From contig JARBJD010000081.1 in the NCBI GenBank assembly GCA_033064195.1, positions 1 through 64,000 on the forward strand: a DNA stretch of 64,000 nucleotides, written 5' to 3'. The translations under genes were made by a program, and so were the position numbers. Positions 44,600 to 56,852 of the stretch are shown one piece after another (the first letter of the stretch is position 1; every line of letters begins with the position of its first letter). Under the pieces are notes generated by a model. It searched no databases. It worked only from the letters and a program-made list of their open reading frames with translations, and had not been told where the DNA came from. Origin of the DNA: Blattamonas nauphoetae. Taxonomy: Eukaryota > Preaxostyla > Oxymonadida.

Positions 44600-46330
44600 T
44601 GAGCAGATAATTGTTGTCTTGTGAATTAAAGGGGAGAATTGGTGTTGTGTTCCCTCACTCATCCTCTCCTCTTCATCCGCCTTCCTTGGAATCTTCTCTA
44701 TATCCTCCATCTGCAGGCGATCTTGTTCTTCTTTTAACATTGCGAATTCCCTCTTTCTGTCGATGTTCTTCCCTTCGGCTGTCCATCGTGTCCTTCTCTC
44801 GAATCTGCAGACACACCACTACAACATCCTTCTTCGTCTCTCGGAACACGGAATCCCAAGAACACTCAGGTCAGCACTTCTTCAGCTGCGCCATGTTAGG
44901 CGAGCGGTCTGAAGGGAAGAGGGAGAGTGCTGGTTGAACAGCTTCCTACTTACTCTTCCCTCTTCCTTCACATTCCCCAGCATCCACCCCAGCTCCTTCT
45001 TGAACGTCCCAACACTCCCTTCTGATCTGTACAGCGCTTCAGCCACAGTACTGTTGGAACAGAACAGGTGTTTCGAGAAAGCGCGGTCAAAACACCTTTC
45101 CCAAGGACGAGCACATCAAGGACATGATACCCCGCTTTTGGGTCAGAAATGGGGTTATTAGAAGCCGCATCGCGTGTGACGGGCACAGTGTCGACAGCGC
45201 GGCGATGGATAAAAGGGACATCGAAACTTGAACGAAGGATAGGAGGAGCTCACCCAGAATTGTCTTTAAGAAGCCTGAAAGAACATGTGGCTGCTTTTTG
45301 AACAACTCTAAATCTCTTTTCTTTGGTATTTCCCTCGCAGCTCGTCGATCGTTGATTTGGATGGAGAGATTCTGAAAATACCCTCCAACAGGACTGTCCC
45401 TTGTGAGAACAGTTGTTTTATTGGCTGAGATACGATGTTGATGCGACTTTTGGATCCGCTGCAGGTGGAGTAGTTGGAATTCTGGACTAATGTATAGAGT
45501 GTTGAGATTGCTTGTTACAGCTTGGATTGACGAATGAACGTTGTGATGGATGTAGCTTGAAGTGTAGTGGGGATGAATTGAATGTACTTCGAGTTGAAAT
45601 GGTGGGGTTGTGGAGGTGACGATACAGTCGTCATAACCGACCAAGAATGTTGGGAGCAGGAGGATGTCCACAGCTTGTTCTCTGCACGTTCTGACGTCAG
45701 ACTTCCACAAACAATCATGGAGCAAGACGCAAGGGAATAAACTGCCACGTGCGAGCAGATCGGCGGTGGCTGGTTCTTTCCGGGTGTCAGGAATGTCCAG
45801 GTCAGTGTCGTGAAATCCAGTGCAGACAAATCAGTCATTCTGTTCTGATTCATCCCCCAAACACATGGAATGTTCCGTTCTCCACCACCGGGTGAAGAGA
45901 ATGTGGTGACGACTTATATCCCTCTGTATTCACAAATTGTAACACAAGCATCTCCTTATCCAGGTTAAAGAAGTCGTTTGAAGATATAGTTTCGCCTGTT
46001 TGGAGGGAGACTTCACTACCAATGAACCTGATAGAGATGACCAAAACAAAAAGAAAAACACCAGATGAAGGAAGGAAAAGACTAGAAAGGAGAAAGAAAC
46101 CATGCAAATGGAACAATAATAATGTAAACAGACACAATGTCATCCCCGTTCTGATCTGCATACCACGCAGTGGAGGGACGGATTTCGCCACTCGTGTGCT
46201 GTTCTTTCCATTTCATCATCTCCAAATTAAGTGTGACCAGCAAGATTGTCAATTGCTGTTCAAAATGGATTCGTTGTCCTCCACACTTCAAAATGATTCC
46301 TTGGCTTTCGACCATGCTAGAACCGAAAAC
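44600..46330 (-). pseudogene. Kelch-repeat gene remnant carried between inverted repeats
   Basis: Kelch-type blocks follow in order on the minus strand: LNLEMMKWKEQHTSGEI, HSLHPVVENGTFHVFGG, then MTDLSALDFTTLTWTFLTPG and CSHVAVYSLASCSMIVCG. A charged C-terminal part (MDSRREEHRQKE... EFAMLKEEQDRLQMEDIEKI) lies near 44.7 kb. The frame breaks by one base in a G run near 45852 (FHVFGG|MNQNRM) and again near 44740, neither looking like an intron. One real-looking intron of roughly 110 nt (46020-46130) separates the first two blocks. Kelch propellers bind proteins, often for ubiquitin ligases, but this copy seems inactive. Confidence 0.5.
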
Positions 46331-46897
46331 TGAGTGCTAAATCATCAAATACCATTCATAACAATCACAAACGAATAAATGATGATATAAAAGAGAGAGT
46401 ACACACCTGGGGTGGGTGAAATGAGGATGTATCAGGAATGCTTCTGTGATTTGGTGAAGACTGAGATGGTTGAAGATGGTTGATGGACAGGACATCCACT
46501 TCGCATACATCAAGAGGAAGAGGCAAGTAAGAGTAACCAAACAGTGAATGTGCATACTACTGTTGTAAAGTATCCTTATCTTGCATAGTCGACAAGTTAC
46601 AGACTTGGGCTTGATCACGACATCTTTTGGTGAGAAATGAAGTAAAAGTGATTGTTTAGGGTTGAGAAGAAAAGAACACCCTTTGTCATTTGTTTGGATC
46701 AGCGGGTATGCTGTCAGAACAAAGGAGGAAAGTCGGTGTCGGTCGGACAGGCCGACTTTTAGTCCAATGTTGGGGAAAGACAGACCGACTCAGGGACTCT
46801 TGAACCACGACCTCAGGAACAGTAATTTTGTGAAAAAAGTGATGAACTAATTATAGAGATGTTGTGAATCAAAAATGAGAAAAAGTCAATAATAAAG

Positions 46898-46975
46898 TGT
46901 CCAGGGCGGGATTCGATCCTGGGTCCGGGGAACAAAAAGCTGTCATGCTTCCACTCGACTAAAGGGCACTTCAAA
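46898..46975 (-). ncRNA. tRNA-like sequence with A and B boxes, probably a pseudogene
   Basis: On the minus strand, TAGTCGAGTGG fits an A box and GGATCGAATCC a B box, 40 bases apart. The ends GTGCCC and GGACAC pair poorly and no regular anticodon stem forms around TTTTTGTT. It lies just inside the right end of the 44.4-47.0 kb element. Confidence 0.4.
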
Positions 46976-47198
46976 AAAGTCGCCGACTCTTTTATTTTTA
47001 GGGACTGGACTCGAGGTTTTCAGACCGACCACTGCCCATGCCTAATGTTTTTGATCAATATCAACCCCTTCACATGAATCTTCTCCTGATGTCGGAGAAA
47101 TACATGTTTTTAATATGCTGGGTCGGCGATCGAGATCATCTCATCCCCTTTATTCTCCATTGTCACCATTTGAAGACTGAACCAAACCCCCGTCACCA

Positions 47199-49664
47199 AT
47201 GGAACAACTCCTCACTATCATGAACAAGCTCATGAAGGTGTTTGCTCAAGCAAACGTCCCTCCTATTGAGCTCCCACAGATAGCTGTGGTTGGGATGCAG
47301 AGTGCTGGAAAATCTTCTGTCCTGGAAGCTATCGTTCAGCGTGATTTCCTTCCTCGTGGTTCGGGTATTGTTACACGTCGTCCACTTGTCCTACATCTTG
47401 TACAAACTCAAGGCTCCAGTGAAGAAGAATGGGGAGAGTTTGGCCATCTTCCAGGCAAACGTTTCTCAGATTTCAACGAAATCCGGAGGCAGATTGAACT
47501 TGCAACTGATGACGTTGCAGGTACAGGAAAAGCCGTGTCCAAGAAAGCTATTTTCCTCACCATCAATTCTCCCAAAGTTGTCAACTTGATTCTCGTCGAT
47601 CTTCCTGGTCTCACCAAAGTTGCAGTTGGTGACCAACCAAAAGATATCGAACTTCAGATTTTGGATATGATTGAAGAATACATCAAATCGCCTCGAACAA
47701 TCATCCTTGCAGTCTCACCTGGAAACGTCGATATCGCGAACAGTGATGCACTGAAGCTTGCACACAAATGGGATCCCCAAGGATATCGTACATTGGGTGT
47801 TGTTACCAAACTTGACCTTTTGGACAAGGGAACAGATGCAGCTGACATTTTGACTAACAAAGTCATTCCTCTTCGCCTTGGATATATCGGACTCTGCCTC
47901 CGATCACAGAAAGATATTACTGAGAATAAGAGTATGAAGAAAGCACTTGAGGATGAAGAGCAATTCTTCAGATCACATCCAGCCTACGCATCCTTCTCTG
48001 ATAAATGTGGAACTGCATACCTCGGTAAAGCAATGAACCAACTGTTACTACACCACATTTCCAGGACCCTCCCTCAGATTCGCACACAAATCGACACGCA
48101 ACTTGCCCAATTAGAAAAAGATTTGAACAAATTTGGACCAGCTCCGGAAGAACAAGGAGGTATCCGGTCGATCCTCCTTCGTCTTATTTCTGATTTTTCT
48201 GTTCGTTACGGTCGTGGTCTTGATGGAGATGCTCGTGTTCTCTCAAGCGATAAAGGACATCTAAAAGGTGGTGCACGTCTCAGCTATGTCTTCAAATCAA
48301 CCTTTGCTCAAGATCTCGATAGAACAAACGTGGATCTTGGAATGAACGATGAACAACTTCACGTACAACTCCGAAACTCGCTTGGTGTCAACTCATCTCT
48401 GTTCATCCCAGAAAAGTGCTTCTATGAACTTTCACAAGCCCAAATTGAGCGTCTACGCAGTCCAGCTATTCGCTGTGTTGATCGTGCTCACACGGAGTGC
48501 ATGGGAATGATTCGCGAAACACTTACCGATCTTGATGGAATCAACCGCTTCCCTCAACTCCGACACAGAATGATGGATGAAGCAACGGCCATGTTGCTTA
48601 AAATGAAGAACGAAACAGCAGAAATGGTCAACAACTTGATCAGCATGGAAGAAGCATACATCAACACCAAACATCCCGACTTCGACATGATGGGAGCAGT
48701 TGGAGAGATCATCGCTGAAAAGAAGAAACAAGAGCAGGATCAGTTGTCAGCATCGTCTGTTTTCATCGGGACACTCAATGCAGACGAGGACATGAAGGTG
48801 GAGATCATCCGCAGACTGGTGTATATGTACTACGACATCGTGCGAGCCACCATCCGCGACATTGTTCCAAAGACAATTGTGAACATGCTGGTGAACAATT
48901 CCAAGGAAAACATCCAAAATGAACTGATGCGCAGAATGTACAAAGAGAGCCTGTTTAGCGAGTTGATGAAAGAGGATTCTGACGTCACAAGAAGACGAAG
49001 AGACTGTCTCGACAGGCAGCGCATTCTCCGCGAGGCCAACTCTGTTCTGGACGACGTCTCGTTTGCTTCCTCGTCCTCTGTCTTTGATTTCGACGACGAT
49101 GGCTTCAACGAACAACAGCAGCAACAACAGCAACGCCCTCCGCAGCAACGCCCACAGAACCTCGCACCTCCAACCGGCAGACAGAACGGTGTGTCTCCAC
49201 AGCGCAGACCGATGCAGCCCCCGCCTGGAGAACGCCAACCTCCTCCCGGACCCGGACAGCAAGGCCCGTCACCGCAGCAAAGGCAGATGGGCCCGCCGCC
49301 GCAGGGATTTGTTCAGGGACAGCCTCCACCACAGAACAGACCACCGATGAACCAAACTGGAGGCCCACAAGGTCCGCGGCCAGTGGGACCACCACAGACA
49401 TCTCCCAACCCTCAGGGACCCCCTCCAGGCCAACTCAGACCAGCTGGAATGCCACCGAATCAGGGACCACCAGGACCGAAAACAGGGTCCCCACCACAGA
49501 ATGTGGAGAACCCACTGATGCCACAAACCCAACCAAAACCTCAGACACTCGCACCAGCTGGGCCTGCCAACCCCAAACCTCAGAACTCTCCACCAGTTGG
49601 GCCAAAACCAACTGGCCCAACCGCATCAGCTCTCTTCCCAAGTGTTGCTAGATCAAAACAATAG
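47199..49664 (+). CDS. Dynamin-related GTPase with Pro/Gln-rich tail
   Basis: 821 residues in one exon. The GTPase domain carries G1 VVGMQSAGKSSVLEAIV (residues 31-47), the switch Thr in GIVTRRP, G3 DLPGLTKV and G4 TKLDLLDKG. The middle/stalk region and GED (about 560-640: IIRRLVYMYYDIVRATIRDI, LMRRMYKESLFSELM) follow, as in DRP1/Vps1 and classical dynamins. A PH domain is not evident. The last 170 residues are Pro/Gln/Gly-rich (QQRPPQQRPQNLAPP, KPQNSPPVGPKPTGP), like the proline-rich tail of endocytic dynamins that binds SH3 proteins. It would assemble into helices that pinch membranes during endocytosis or organelle division. The tail is GC-richer than the GTPase part. Confidence 0.95.
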   Translation: MEQLLTIMNKLMKVFAQANVPPIELPQIAVVGMQSAGKSSVLEAIVQRDFLPRGSGIVTRRPLVLHLVQTQGSSEEEWGEFGHLPGKRFSDFNEIRRQIELATDDVAGTGKAVSKKAIFLTINSPKVVNLILVDLPGLTKVAVGDQPKDIELQILDMIEEYIKSPRTIILAVSPGNVDIANSDALKLAHKWDPQGYRTLGVVTKLDLLDKGTDAADILTNKVIPLRLGYIGLCLRSQKDITENKSMKKALEDEEQFFRSHPAYASFSDKCGTAYLGKAMNQLLLHHISRTLPQIRTQIDTQLAQLEKDLNKFGPAPEEQGGIRSILLRLISDFSVRYGRGLDGDARVLSSDKGHLKGGARLSYVFKSTFAQDLDRTNVDLGMNDEQLHVQLRNSLGVNSSLFIPEKCFYELSQAQIERLRSPAIRCVDRAHTECMGMIRETLTDLDGINRFPQLRHRMMDEATAMLLKMKNETAEMVNNLISMEEAYINTKHPDFDMMGAVGEIIAEKKKQEQDQLSASSVFIGTLNADEDMKVEIIRRLVYMYYDIVRATIRDIVPKTIVNMLVNNSKENIQNELMRRMYKESLFSELMKEDSDVTRRRRDCLDRQRILREANSVLDDVSFASSSSVFDFDDDGFNEQQQQQQQRPPQQRPQNLAPPTGRQNGVSPQRRPMQPPPGERQPPPGPGQQGPSPQQRQMGPPPQGFVQGQPPPQNRPPMNQTGGPQGPRPVGPPQTSPNPQGPPPGQLRPAGMPPNQGPPGPKTGSPPQNVENPLMPQTQPKPQTLAPAGPANPKPQNSPPVGPKPTGPTASALFPSVARSKQ

Positions 49665-49788
49665 ACCAAACTTTCAATAGTATTTGGTTTGTATCACTTC
49701 CCGTCATGATTTATTATTCTATCAAAGAAATTCTTTGGATTAAGAAGAGTGATGAGAGAAATGGTCGAAAACGGATTAGAAAACAGAT

Positions 49789-50445
49789 TTATTGAACCGG
49801 GATAGAACGCGGGCTTCTATTGGGTGTGACTTGTCCCTTTGGGCAAGTGATACAAAGCATCCCATCGTTGAATTCGGCTTGCATGTTGTTTAGATTTTTG
49901 TGGCATTCAAATGGGAGCTTGAAGGTATGGTGGAAGGAATATGTGTGACTTTTCGATGAGTGAATCTTTTCACCTGCTTCAGTGCGATCACTTTTTGATT
50001 CATCGTGACGTTTAGCAGAAATTGTGATAGAGTTTGTTTCGTCGTCGACATCGAGATGAATATCCTCCTTGTTCATACCAGGAAGCTCAGCTTGAATGAT
50101 GTATCGTTTAGCTTCGTTGTGGAAATCACATCTTGGGACCATCCATTGACGTTGTGAATCTGGGAGGTTGCCACCATTGTGAGGTTGAATCCAGTTTTGT
50201 TGTTGATTTCCACTGGAACTTGGTTGAGCACCACACATTCCTTCTTCAGAATCTCCACAAAGACAGTTCCCAGGTTGATGTTCGTCAAGAATTTCGAGTG
50301 TTCTGCGGCGGATTTCGTTGTATTCTTGGAAAGGATTGTCGAAAAGGTGAGAAGTCGAGTGGAATAGATCGTCAATTTCTTTTTGGAGATGTGTAAAGGT
50401 CATTTCGTATTTTCGTATGGCAGGAAGTTCTGCACGAATGTACAT
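49789..50445 (-). CDS. Small heat-shock protein (Hsp20/alpha-crystallin)
   Basis: 218 residues from MYIRAELPAIRKYEMTF. The N-terminal 100 residues are variable. The alpha-crystallin domain follows: WMVPRCDFHNEAKRYIIQAE, LPGMNKEDIHLDVDDETNSI, a loop with ESKSDRTEAGEKIHSSKSHT, SFHHTFKLPFEC and AEFNDGMLCITCPK. The short tail ends RSPRSIPVQ, where S-I-P-V fits the I-x-I/V type anchor that links oligomers. It would bind unfolding proteins without ATP. Stop is TAA, which argues for the standard code here. The 145-bp gap to the divergent gene at 50590 must hold both promoters, and I could not identify a heat-shock element with confidence. Confidence 0.93.
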   Translation of the reverse strand: MYIRAELPAIRKYEMTFTHLQKEIDDLFHSTSHLFDNPFQEYNEIRRRTLEILDEHQPGNCLCGDSEEGMCGAQPSSSGNQQQNWIQPHNGGNLPDSQRQWMVPRCDFHNEAKRYIIQAELPGMNKEDIHLDVDDETNSITISAKRHDESKSDRTEAGEKIHSSKSHTYSFHHTFKLPFECHKNLNNMQAEFNDGMLCITCPKGQVTPNRSPRSIPVQ

Positions 50446-50589
50446 TCGCACTTTTGTTCAGTGGTCGGTGTAAGAAGTTTATGTGGCATATAATGAGCAA
50501 AAAACAAAATTAAAGAAAAAAATAGCCAAGTTTATGTATCAGATGAGTTTGAAGAGTTTTGGACAGTGAGATTTTCAGAGACCATTTTG

Positions 50590-53500
50590 ATGGTGGGCAC
50601 GATGACCCTCAGCTTATTTGACCTTGTTCAGGCTCTTTCGTTCGAGACAGATGATTTAGCCGAGCCCCCATGGCGAATGGTGCAATGTTCTGCCCGAACA
50701 TCCCTTGGAAAGCTCGATATCTTAGCCGTTTATCTGATGACGAACGATCTAATTGTTTACGCAACATCGTCCGGATACTCATCAATAACTCAAATATTTC
50801 CATTCGTTCAAGGCATTACAGTTTGAAATTTTATCACAGAATTTCTTATCTCAACCGTCCTGACACTTTCTCTTTCACCTCTCAGTCTTTTACTCCACAA
50901 AATGACTTTGGACATAAAATAGTGAAACTTCCTTTCTCTCAAATATGGCCTGCCTCTGAGTATCATTCAAGCCCACACAATCCAGGCTCTCTAGATCCTT
51001 TCATTCCTTACGTTTATCCTTTCTCATATCCGCCAGGAACGAAGCCTCTCGAAAACCTTATCATCTCTATGTGTTTTTCACCTGATGCTACATACCTTCT
51101 TGCAATTACAACAAGCGGATGTCTCTATATCTTTCCAATGACATTCTTCTTTGATTCACAAGTTCTCCAATCCATGATCCGTGGAGATGCCCCTACATCA
51201 ACACCATTTTTGTCAGGTACTGTCTTTTCAGGAGCTCCCCAGCCCCCTAATATCCTTGCATCCACCCGCATCACATATCGGGACGCGCCTTTTGCTCAGG
51301 ATATCCCGACCACACTCACTTTTCTCCAGAAACCAGGTCTGGTCAATCTGCGAGTTTCAAGCAGTCTGTGGTGGGTGTCGTCTGAAGGAATAGATTATGC
51401 CTTTCTGGGAACAAGTGATGGAGACGTGTTTATTGTTGATCTTGTCAATCAGACATCGAATCGCCTTCAACTGTACTCACCAGTGGTGGACTCCTTCATC
51501 TCACGGAACAGTGACGGTGCCACTGTTCTCATGCTCGTCACTCAGCGCAAAGGACTCATCTCGTACATCCTCGAAGACTCGCTTGGAGTCCCTCGATTGA
51601 CTCAACAACAAAAACCCACAAAGATCGAACACATTCCAATGTCACACATTGTCTTCCCACTTTCAGCTGCTTTCTCATCAGACTTTGGAACGTATGCGCC
51701 AAACACGGGGATCTTCTTTCTCTACCCTCGAGCCGAGTCCAATTTCAATTTGTATCATCTTCCCGACTCTGGGAAGAACATCACTCAGATCGCATTTGTC
51801 GGCCAGTTCATGGTCTGCGCTCAGTTGAATCGTGTGTTGCTCACTCGTCATTATTTCTCCAGCATTGACAAACGGACATACCATTCTTGTTGTGTCCTCA
51901 ATTCTATCAAACGAGGAGCACGACCATTCCATCGCCCCGGAGAGTATTGACAACTTTGACAACCCACATCGATCTGTTATCGCTCGATTTGACCTCGAGA
52001 AGGGAGAGGTATCTCACGTTTTTCTTTCATCTCACAATTCAGCGGGTTCTCAAGTTCTCTGGCTATCCATCTCCTCTCTCGTCTCCTTCGGCACCCGTCT
52101 CGCATGCTCCACTCCAACCGTCTCTCCGAGAGATCCCTCAGGGGACCCCTGGAAAGACAAAGCTGTCACAGTCAGAACACTTCACCCTCACTCATACACA
52201 ATCTGTCCCAATTCCAGAACGCCTCCTCTCACACACACCATCCAAACACAACGTCCCCAGCATGTCACCTCGTTTCCACACAGACGTCCCTCGGATCAGC
52301 ATGAGCCCCTCGCCCGAAGTGTTCAGGCGAGTACCTCGATCAGAGCCGGAGTCCAACTCAGATCTGCTGCTGCAGATGCTCTCGTCTGGAACGGGGTTTG
52401 ATGATGACTCGACGATCGGAGATGACGAGTCACGGCAGAACATAAATCAGGCAGCTTCTCCAACCATGTCCGGGTCCCTCCTCTCTTGGGGAAGCCACGA
52501 GTCGGATCACTCAACCCTGTCGCACCACCTCAGTGTCAACCATCTCGTTCACATCACACCAATCTATTCACCGTTTTCTGACGACTGGAATGCAGCTGCT
52601 CAGAAGATGCTTCGTGACAATGTGCCTCTCCTTCAGCGATTCTTCATCATCACCACACGAGCCGTCTACTCTCTCGCTCAAGCCAACCATCCCGTCGAAG
52701 CATGCCACAATCTTGTTATGCCGCGGGGTGACACGTGGAAGAATGAACCAATTCCACCCAATCAGTTGTCATCACTTTATCGGACATCCATCGCATGCTC
52801 CCTCCACTTTCCCTTTCTCTGCTCGCTTCTGAGCATTTCACTACTCAAAGCAGGAGCTCGAGACCAAGCCCTGTCTCTGTGCTTTCTCGAACTCCGACAT
52901 CGCTTCAAAGATGCTTCACACGCTCCGTCGGGAGAAGCCATAACTGCTCCATTCGAAGCAGCACGACCAGTTCCCATCCATTTCCTGATATCACAGTGCA
53001 TTCGGAGCGACAACTTCGAAGCAGCATTGGCGCTGATCTCTTCCCACGCCTTCCTGAACTCAATATCGACCGACGGAATGAAAGCAGCAGACCACACAAT
53101 TGAAGGCGAGTTCCTGTTCAATTTCCGAACTATGGATTTGGATGCTCTTCGGGTGTTATCGCTTTCAGTGAAACTGGCGACACTTCAACACTTGAGCAAA
53201 CCGACAACCAAGACACTCCCACAATTAGCTCAGCTTTTCAAAGCATTTGTCAATCTTTCAACATTCAGAAGCCAAAAGAATCCGACCGAGCAGACCGAAA
53301 TCCGACAGATGATTTCCGAAACAGTCACTCTTCTGTCAGACACGGACCTTTTCCAACCTCTCATCCTCACTCCCAGCTCGATTAAGATCATCCAACAGCT
53401 TGTTCCGCTTTTGTCGTCTGATGATTTCGGGAAAAGTATGTCATCGTCAATCATGACATACTCAGCTGCGTCGCTCGACCTCCTCTTCGACTTCTCTCCA

Positions 53501-55243
53501 ACATCGCCATCTTTCGATTCTCTTCCTTCTCACGCTCGCCTTCATCTCCTTTCACAATGCAACATCTACACTCTCATTCGAGGTGATCTTAAACCAGTGT
53601 TCTCTCTCCTCTCTCTCCTCCCGAAACTTGCCGAACGACACAGAACTCAAATCATCCCTAAACTGAATGACATGTTGGCATGCCTTCTCAGTGCTCTTCA
53701 AACTGTCGTGTTTGTCTCAGAGAACCAGCTGTCTGTCTTCCTTCCGCAAGGGAAGAATCATGTCGCCTCACAACTGTTCATCGACATCGAACTCTTTTCT
53801 CTTCTTCTCTGTCTCTCCTTCTACCTGACAGCATCCCTCCTCGCTGCTCAATTACTAACTTCAGCAGAATCAGCAAAACAGTACGAAATGGCCCTTGTTT
53901 CGTTCCTCCTCACTAACTTTCCTTTCACCTGTCCAACAGCGTTGGAAGCAACAACCAAACCGACGCTGGGAGAAATGGTCAACTCTCTTCGGAGGTTCTT
54001 CCCAGCCAAGTCGAAAATGGGAAAGCACGAGAAGAAGTTCAACCTTTCGCATTGCCCTGGATTTCTTCTCCATCTCAGATCGTCTCAACTCTCTCCAATC
54101 TGCTACTTCGTGGAACCATCGTTCATCTCCAACACTCTCACCTCGCTCGGACTTTGGACGGTTCATTCGCTGTTCATGCTTTTCAGCAAAGACCATTTTG
54201 CCTCACTGACCAGTCTCATCAGAGCGACAGATAAGCTTCTCATCAACACTCAGCGGGATCGAGTTATTGTGAGTCAGGATCTCGCAAAGGATATCGCATC
54301 GATTCTCTTCTCGGCATACTTTTCTCCGCTCCTTGAGCAACGGATGTTGTTCCAGACCCTCCTCATTTTTTATAATCAATCTGGATTGGACATCCATCCA
54401 CTCGAGCACATCCTCACCGCTCATCTTCCTTGCTTCATCCTTCCCATCTTGACTCTCCTTGTGAATCCTGGTCAGACACCAAACACATTCTCTGCCAGTT
54501 TCCTCACAGCAGTGATTTCGAGCACAGTCACACTGGAAACAAAGGGCATCTCGACGGTCACAGCACCAAACGGGGAACGCCCGCAGGAACCAGCAGAGAT
54601 CACAACACTCACTGCCCTTTTCAGTGCGTGCATTGGACTCACACCCGAGGGACAGCCACTCTTTGACGTTCGAAATCCAACAATTGTGGAACGTCACTAC
54701 GCTCAGATCGATGCCGCCAAACACACCTTCAGCATTTTCACCGAATCGTATCAAAACGCCATCACAAATGGCGAGGACTCGGTCGAGAGGGTCTCCCGAA
54801 GCGAAGAGATTAACCAACTTCTCCACATCTCAGTATCACCTGCGGACATCACTCGAAGTGCCAATCTGATGCAGAGGCACTCTCTCGAAGAAGACTCCGC
54901 TGAACCCCAGCAATGGAACGCCATCACAAAACAGCTCCGCGAGGCCATCCTACCATCTGATGCCTCGCTCCTCAAAATCTGTGCCCACACAGACTTCTCT
55001 TTTGCAAGCAATCATCGGGATCAAAAGACACAGCCTGGAGATGAGACGGAGTCGATTGTCTTCCACTGTCTTCATTCGTATCCTCACAGGGAAGCTCTCC
55101 TGCAGCACCTCGAAAGTGTTTTACACCCAATCCAGCCCTCAGCCCCTCTTTTTGTTGAACTTGTATTCAGTTTGTATCGCGATTTTCGTTCGACGCACAC
55201 ATCTCCCTGTCCAACTTGTCTCTTGAAATCAGTTCTTCGGTGA
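50590..55243 (+). CDS. Beta-propeller plus alpha-solenoid protein, about 1,507 residues
   Basis: Four exons join across introns of 65 nt (50821-50885 approximately; an 80-nt alternative is also in frame), 31 nt (GTGTGTTGCTC...TCTCCAG near 51833) and 34 nt (GTATCTCACG...ACAATTCAG near 52009). The sum is divisible by three with TGA at 55243. The first 430 residues have WD-like strands (LENLIISMCFSPDATYLLAI, IDYAFLGTSDGDVFIVDLVN, VIARFDLEKGE). After a Ser/Pro-rich linker with acidic patches, about 850 residues form a helical repeat (FLCSLLSISLLKAGARDQAL...). This architecture is common in trafficking and signalling scaffolds, including the GSAP family, but the family is not recognised with any certainty. 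Confidence 0.7.
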
Positions 55244-55384
55244 TTTCTCGCCCTCTTTTGTTAACTGTGAACAATATTCTTCCTTTTCGTGACATTTATC
55301 TCTTCATTGCACGTCGCTCTTCTTGTTTCTGATTGTCGAGACGGGCGAAGACGAAATTACATTGTGTGAATTGTGAATGAAAAC

Positions 55385-56634
55385 TTATGATGACGGGGTT
55401 TCCTCAGGTTCCTCTTCTCCTTCTTCCTCCTCTTCAACTTCCTCCTCCTCTTCTTCCACTTCCTCTTCTTCTTCACCCTCTTCGTGCTCTTCGATGATTG
55501 CCTTCATTTTTTCAATTAATTTATCGCGATCTTGTTTCTAAAGATGAAATAGTTTGAAAAAAATGAACTTGAAAGCAGTTGACATACCAAAGCATTCGCC
55601 CTTTGCATAACTGTAGCGATGACGAAGTGAATGTTGAGATTGCCTGTTTTCAGCTTATTTTCCGTTTCAAAGAGTTGCGTTTGTTCCTATATGTGTAAGA
55701 AAACGAATCATAGGACAATACCACTTTGTTTGCACCCGATGATGCTTGTTGAGGGATGAGTTTGTTGAAAAACTGGACGCCTTGTTCTGTGAGGGGAGCT
55801 TTTTCATCTTCTTCTTCAGTCTTTGCCTCGGAATCAGAAGAAGGCTTTGCATATTTTTCTCCAAGTTCACGGAGTTTTGCAAAGATATTCTTGATAGAAA
55901 TGAAAATGAATCAAAGTTGTGAAACCTTGGAAACTTCATCAGCGTGATAGAAAGGTCCCGAATGAAATGCTGTTGGACGTACAATAGAAAGGGTGAACGA
56001 GACATACTCATATTGTCAACAATGGAATAGTCTGCGATTGGAATCTTTTCGTATGGCTGACGATGATGAATGTGTGAATGAAGTGAGAGACAGCAGAAAA
56101 ACAAACACGTGGATTAAAAAAGATCTTTTTTGATGTGCTCGGGAAATCAATTTGGACAGGTTCCTCCTTAAATGAGAGAAAATCGAGAGTGAAATTGAGG
56201 AGAATTAGACCATGATGAAAACAAGAAATGTATTGATACAGGCTGATATTCAATCTCTTGAAGTTTCTGTTCCAATTCAAAAATCTCTTCAAAATCAGAT
56301 TTTGCTTGTTCATTGATCTGAGTGAAGAGGTCACGAAGAATGTCCTTGAGTTCGTCATATGTGTGAAGAGACCGTGAGTGGAGCCTGAAAAAGTCATAAC
56401 AGACAATAATACGACAGATTTTCAGATATGTGATGAGGTATTTTGGGTAAGATACGAGAGTGAGAATCGAATAGAAAATGACAGTTTATCAGACCTTTCA
56501 TATATATCTCTCTCACTAGCGGTACTCTTTTTCGTGGACCGAATGTTTTTTACATTGACCACATTTCTCGGTGTCAAAGACCGAGCGTTTGACATTGAAG
56601 AAGATTGGTGCTGGTTTGATCTGGATAGCTTCAT
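55385..56634 (-). CDS. Acidic coiled-coil protein with several short introns
   Basis: Start MKLSRSNQHQSSSMSNARSL (56634). Coding blocks on the minus strand include TASERDIYER, LHSRSLHTYDELKDILRDLF, TQINEQAKSDFEEIFELEQK, PYEKIPIADYSIVDNM, FAKLRELGEKYAKPSSDSEA, EQTQLFETENKLKTGNLNIH and a final KQDRDKLIEKMKAIIEEHEE, running into a Glu-rich tail ending EEPEETPSS with TAA at 55385-55387. Pyrimidine-rich intron-like gaps of 40-60 nt separate them. Exact joins were not all settled. The family is unknown; a structural or flagellar role is a guess. Confidence 0.55.
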
Positions 56635-56852
56635 GATTTTGACATGAACCGCTTTTAACTCCCGAAAAAAGGATGTAAGAGATAATATTTCTCCACTTAC
56701 ACTCAGAACTAATAGATATTTGACGTCCACTCCTCAAATGTTGTCGAAAATCATTTGAACGATTTATTGGGTCCATACTTGTTCTTATGTGAATAAGAGA
56801 ACATAAAATGGAATGTTTCCCAAAAATATGAATGAAATGAAGTCTTCAAACA

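Larger units (their letters stand above)
44439..47043. mobile_element. 2.6-kb segment with 23-bp inverted ends and 9-bp direct repeats (MULE-like?)
   Basis: Left end AGGCATGGGCAGCGGTCGGT (44439) matches the reversed right end AGGCATGGGCAGTGGTCGGT (47043) over about 23 bp. AATGTTTTT stands immediately outside both ends (44429-44437 and 47044-47052). Nine-base duplications are typical of Mutator-like elements, though the T-rich repeat could be coincidence. Inside lie a broken kelch gene, further GGTCGGTC/GACCGACC motifs near both ends and a tRNA-like unit. No transposase is recognised, so this would be a non-autonomous, gene-carrying element. Confidence 0.55.
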
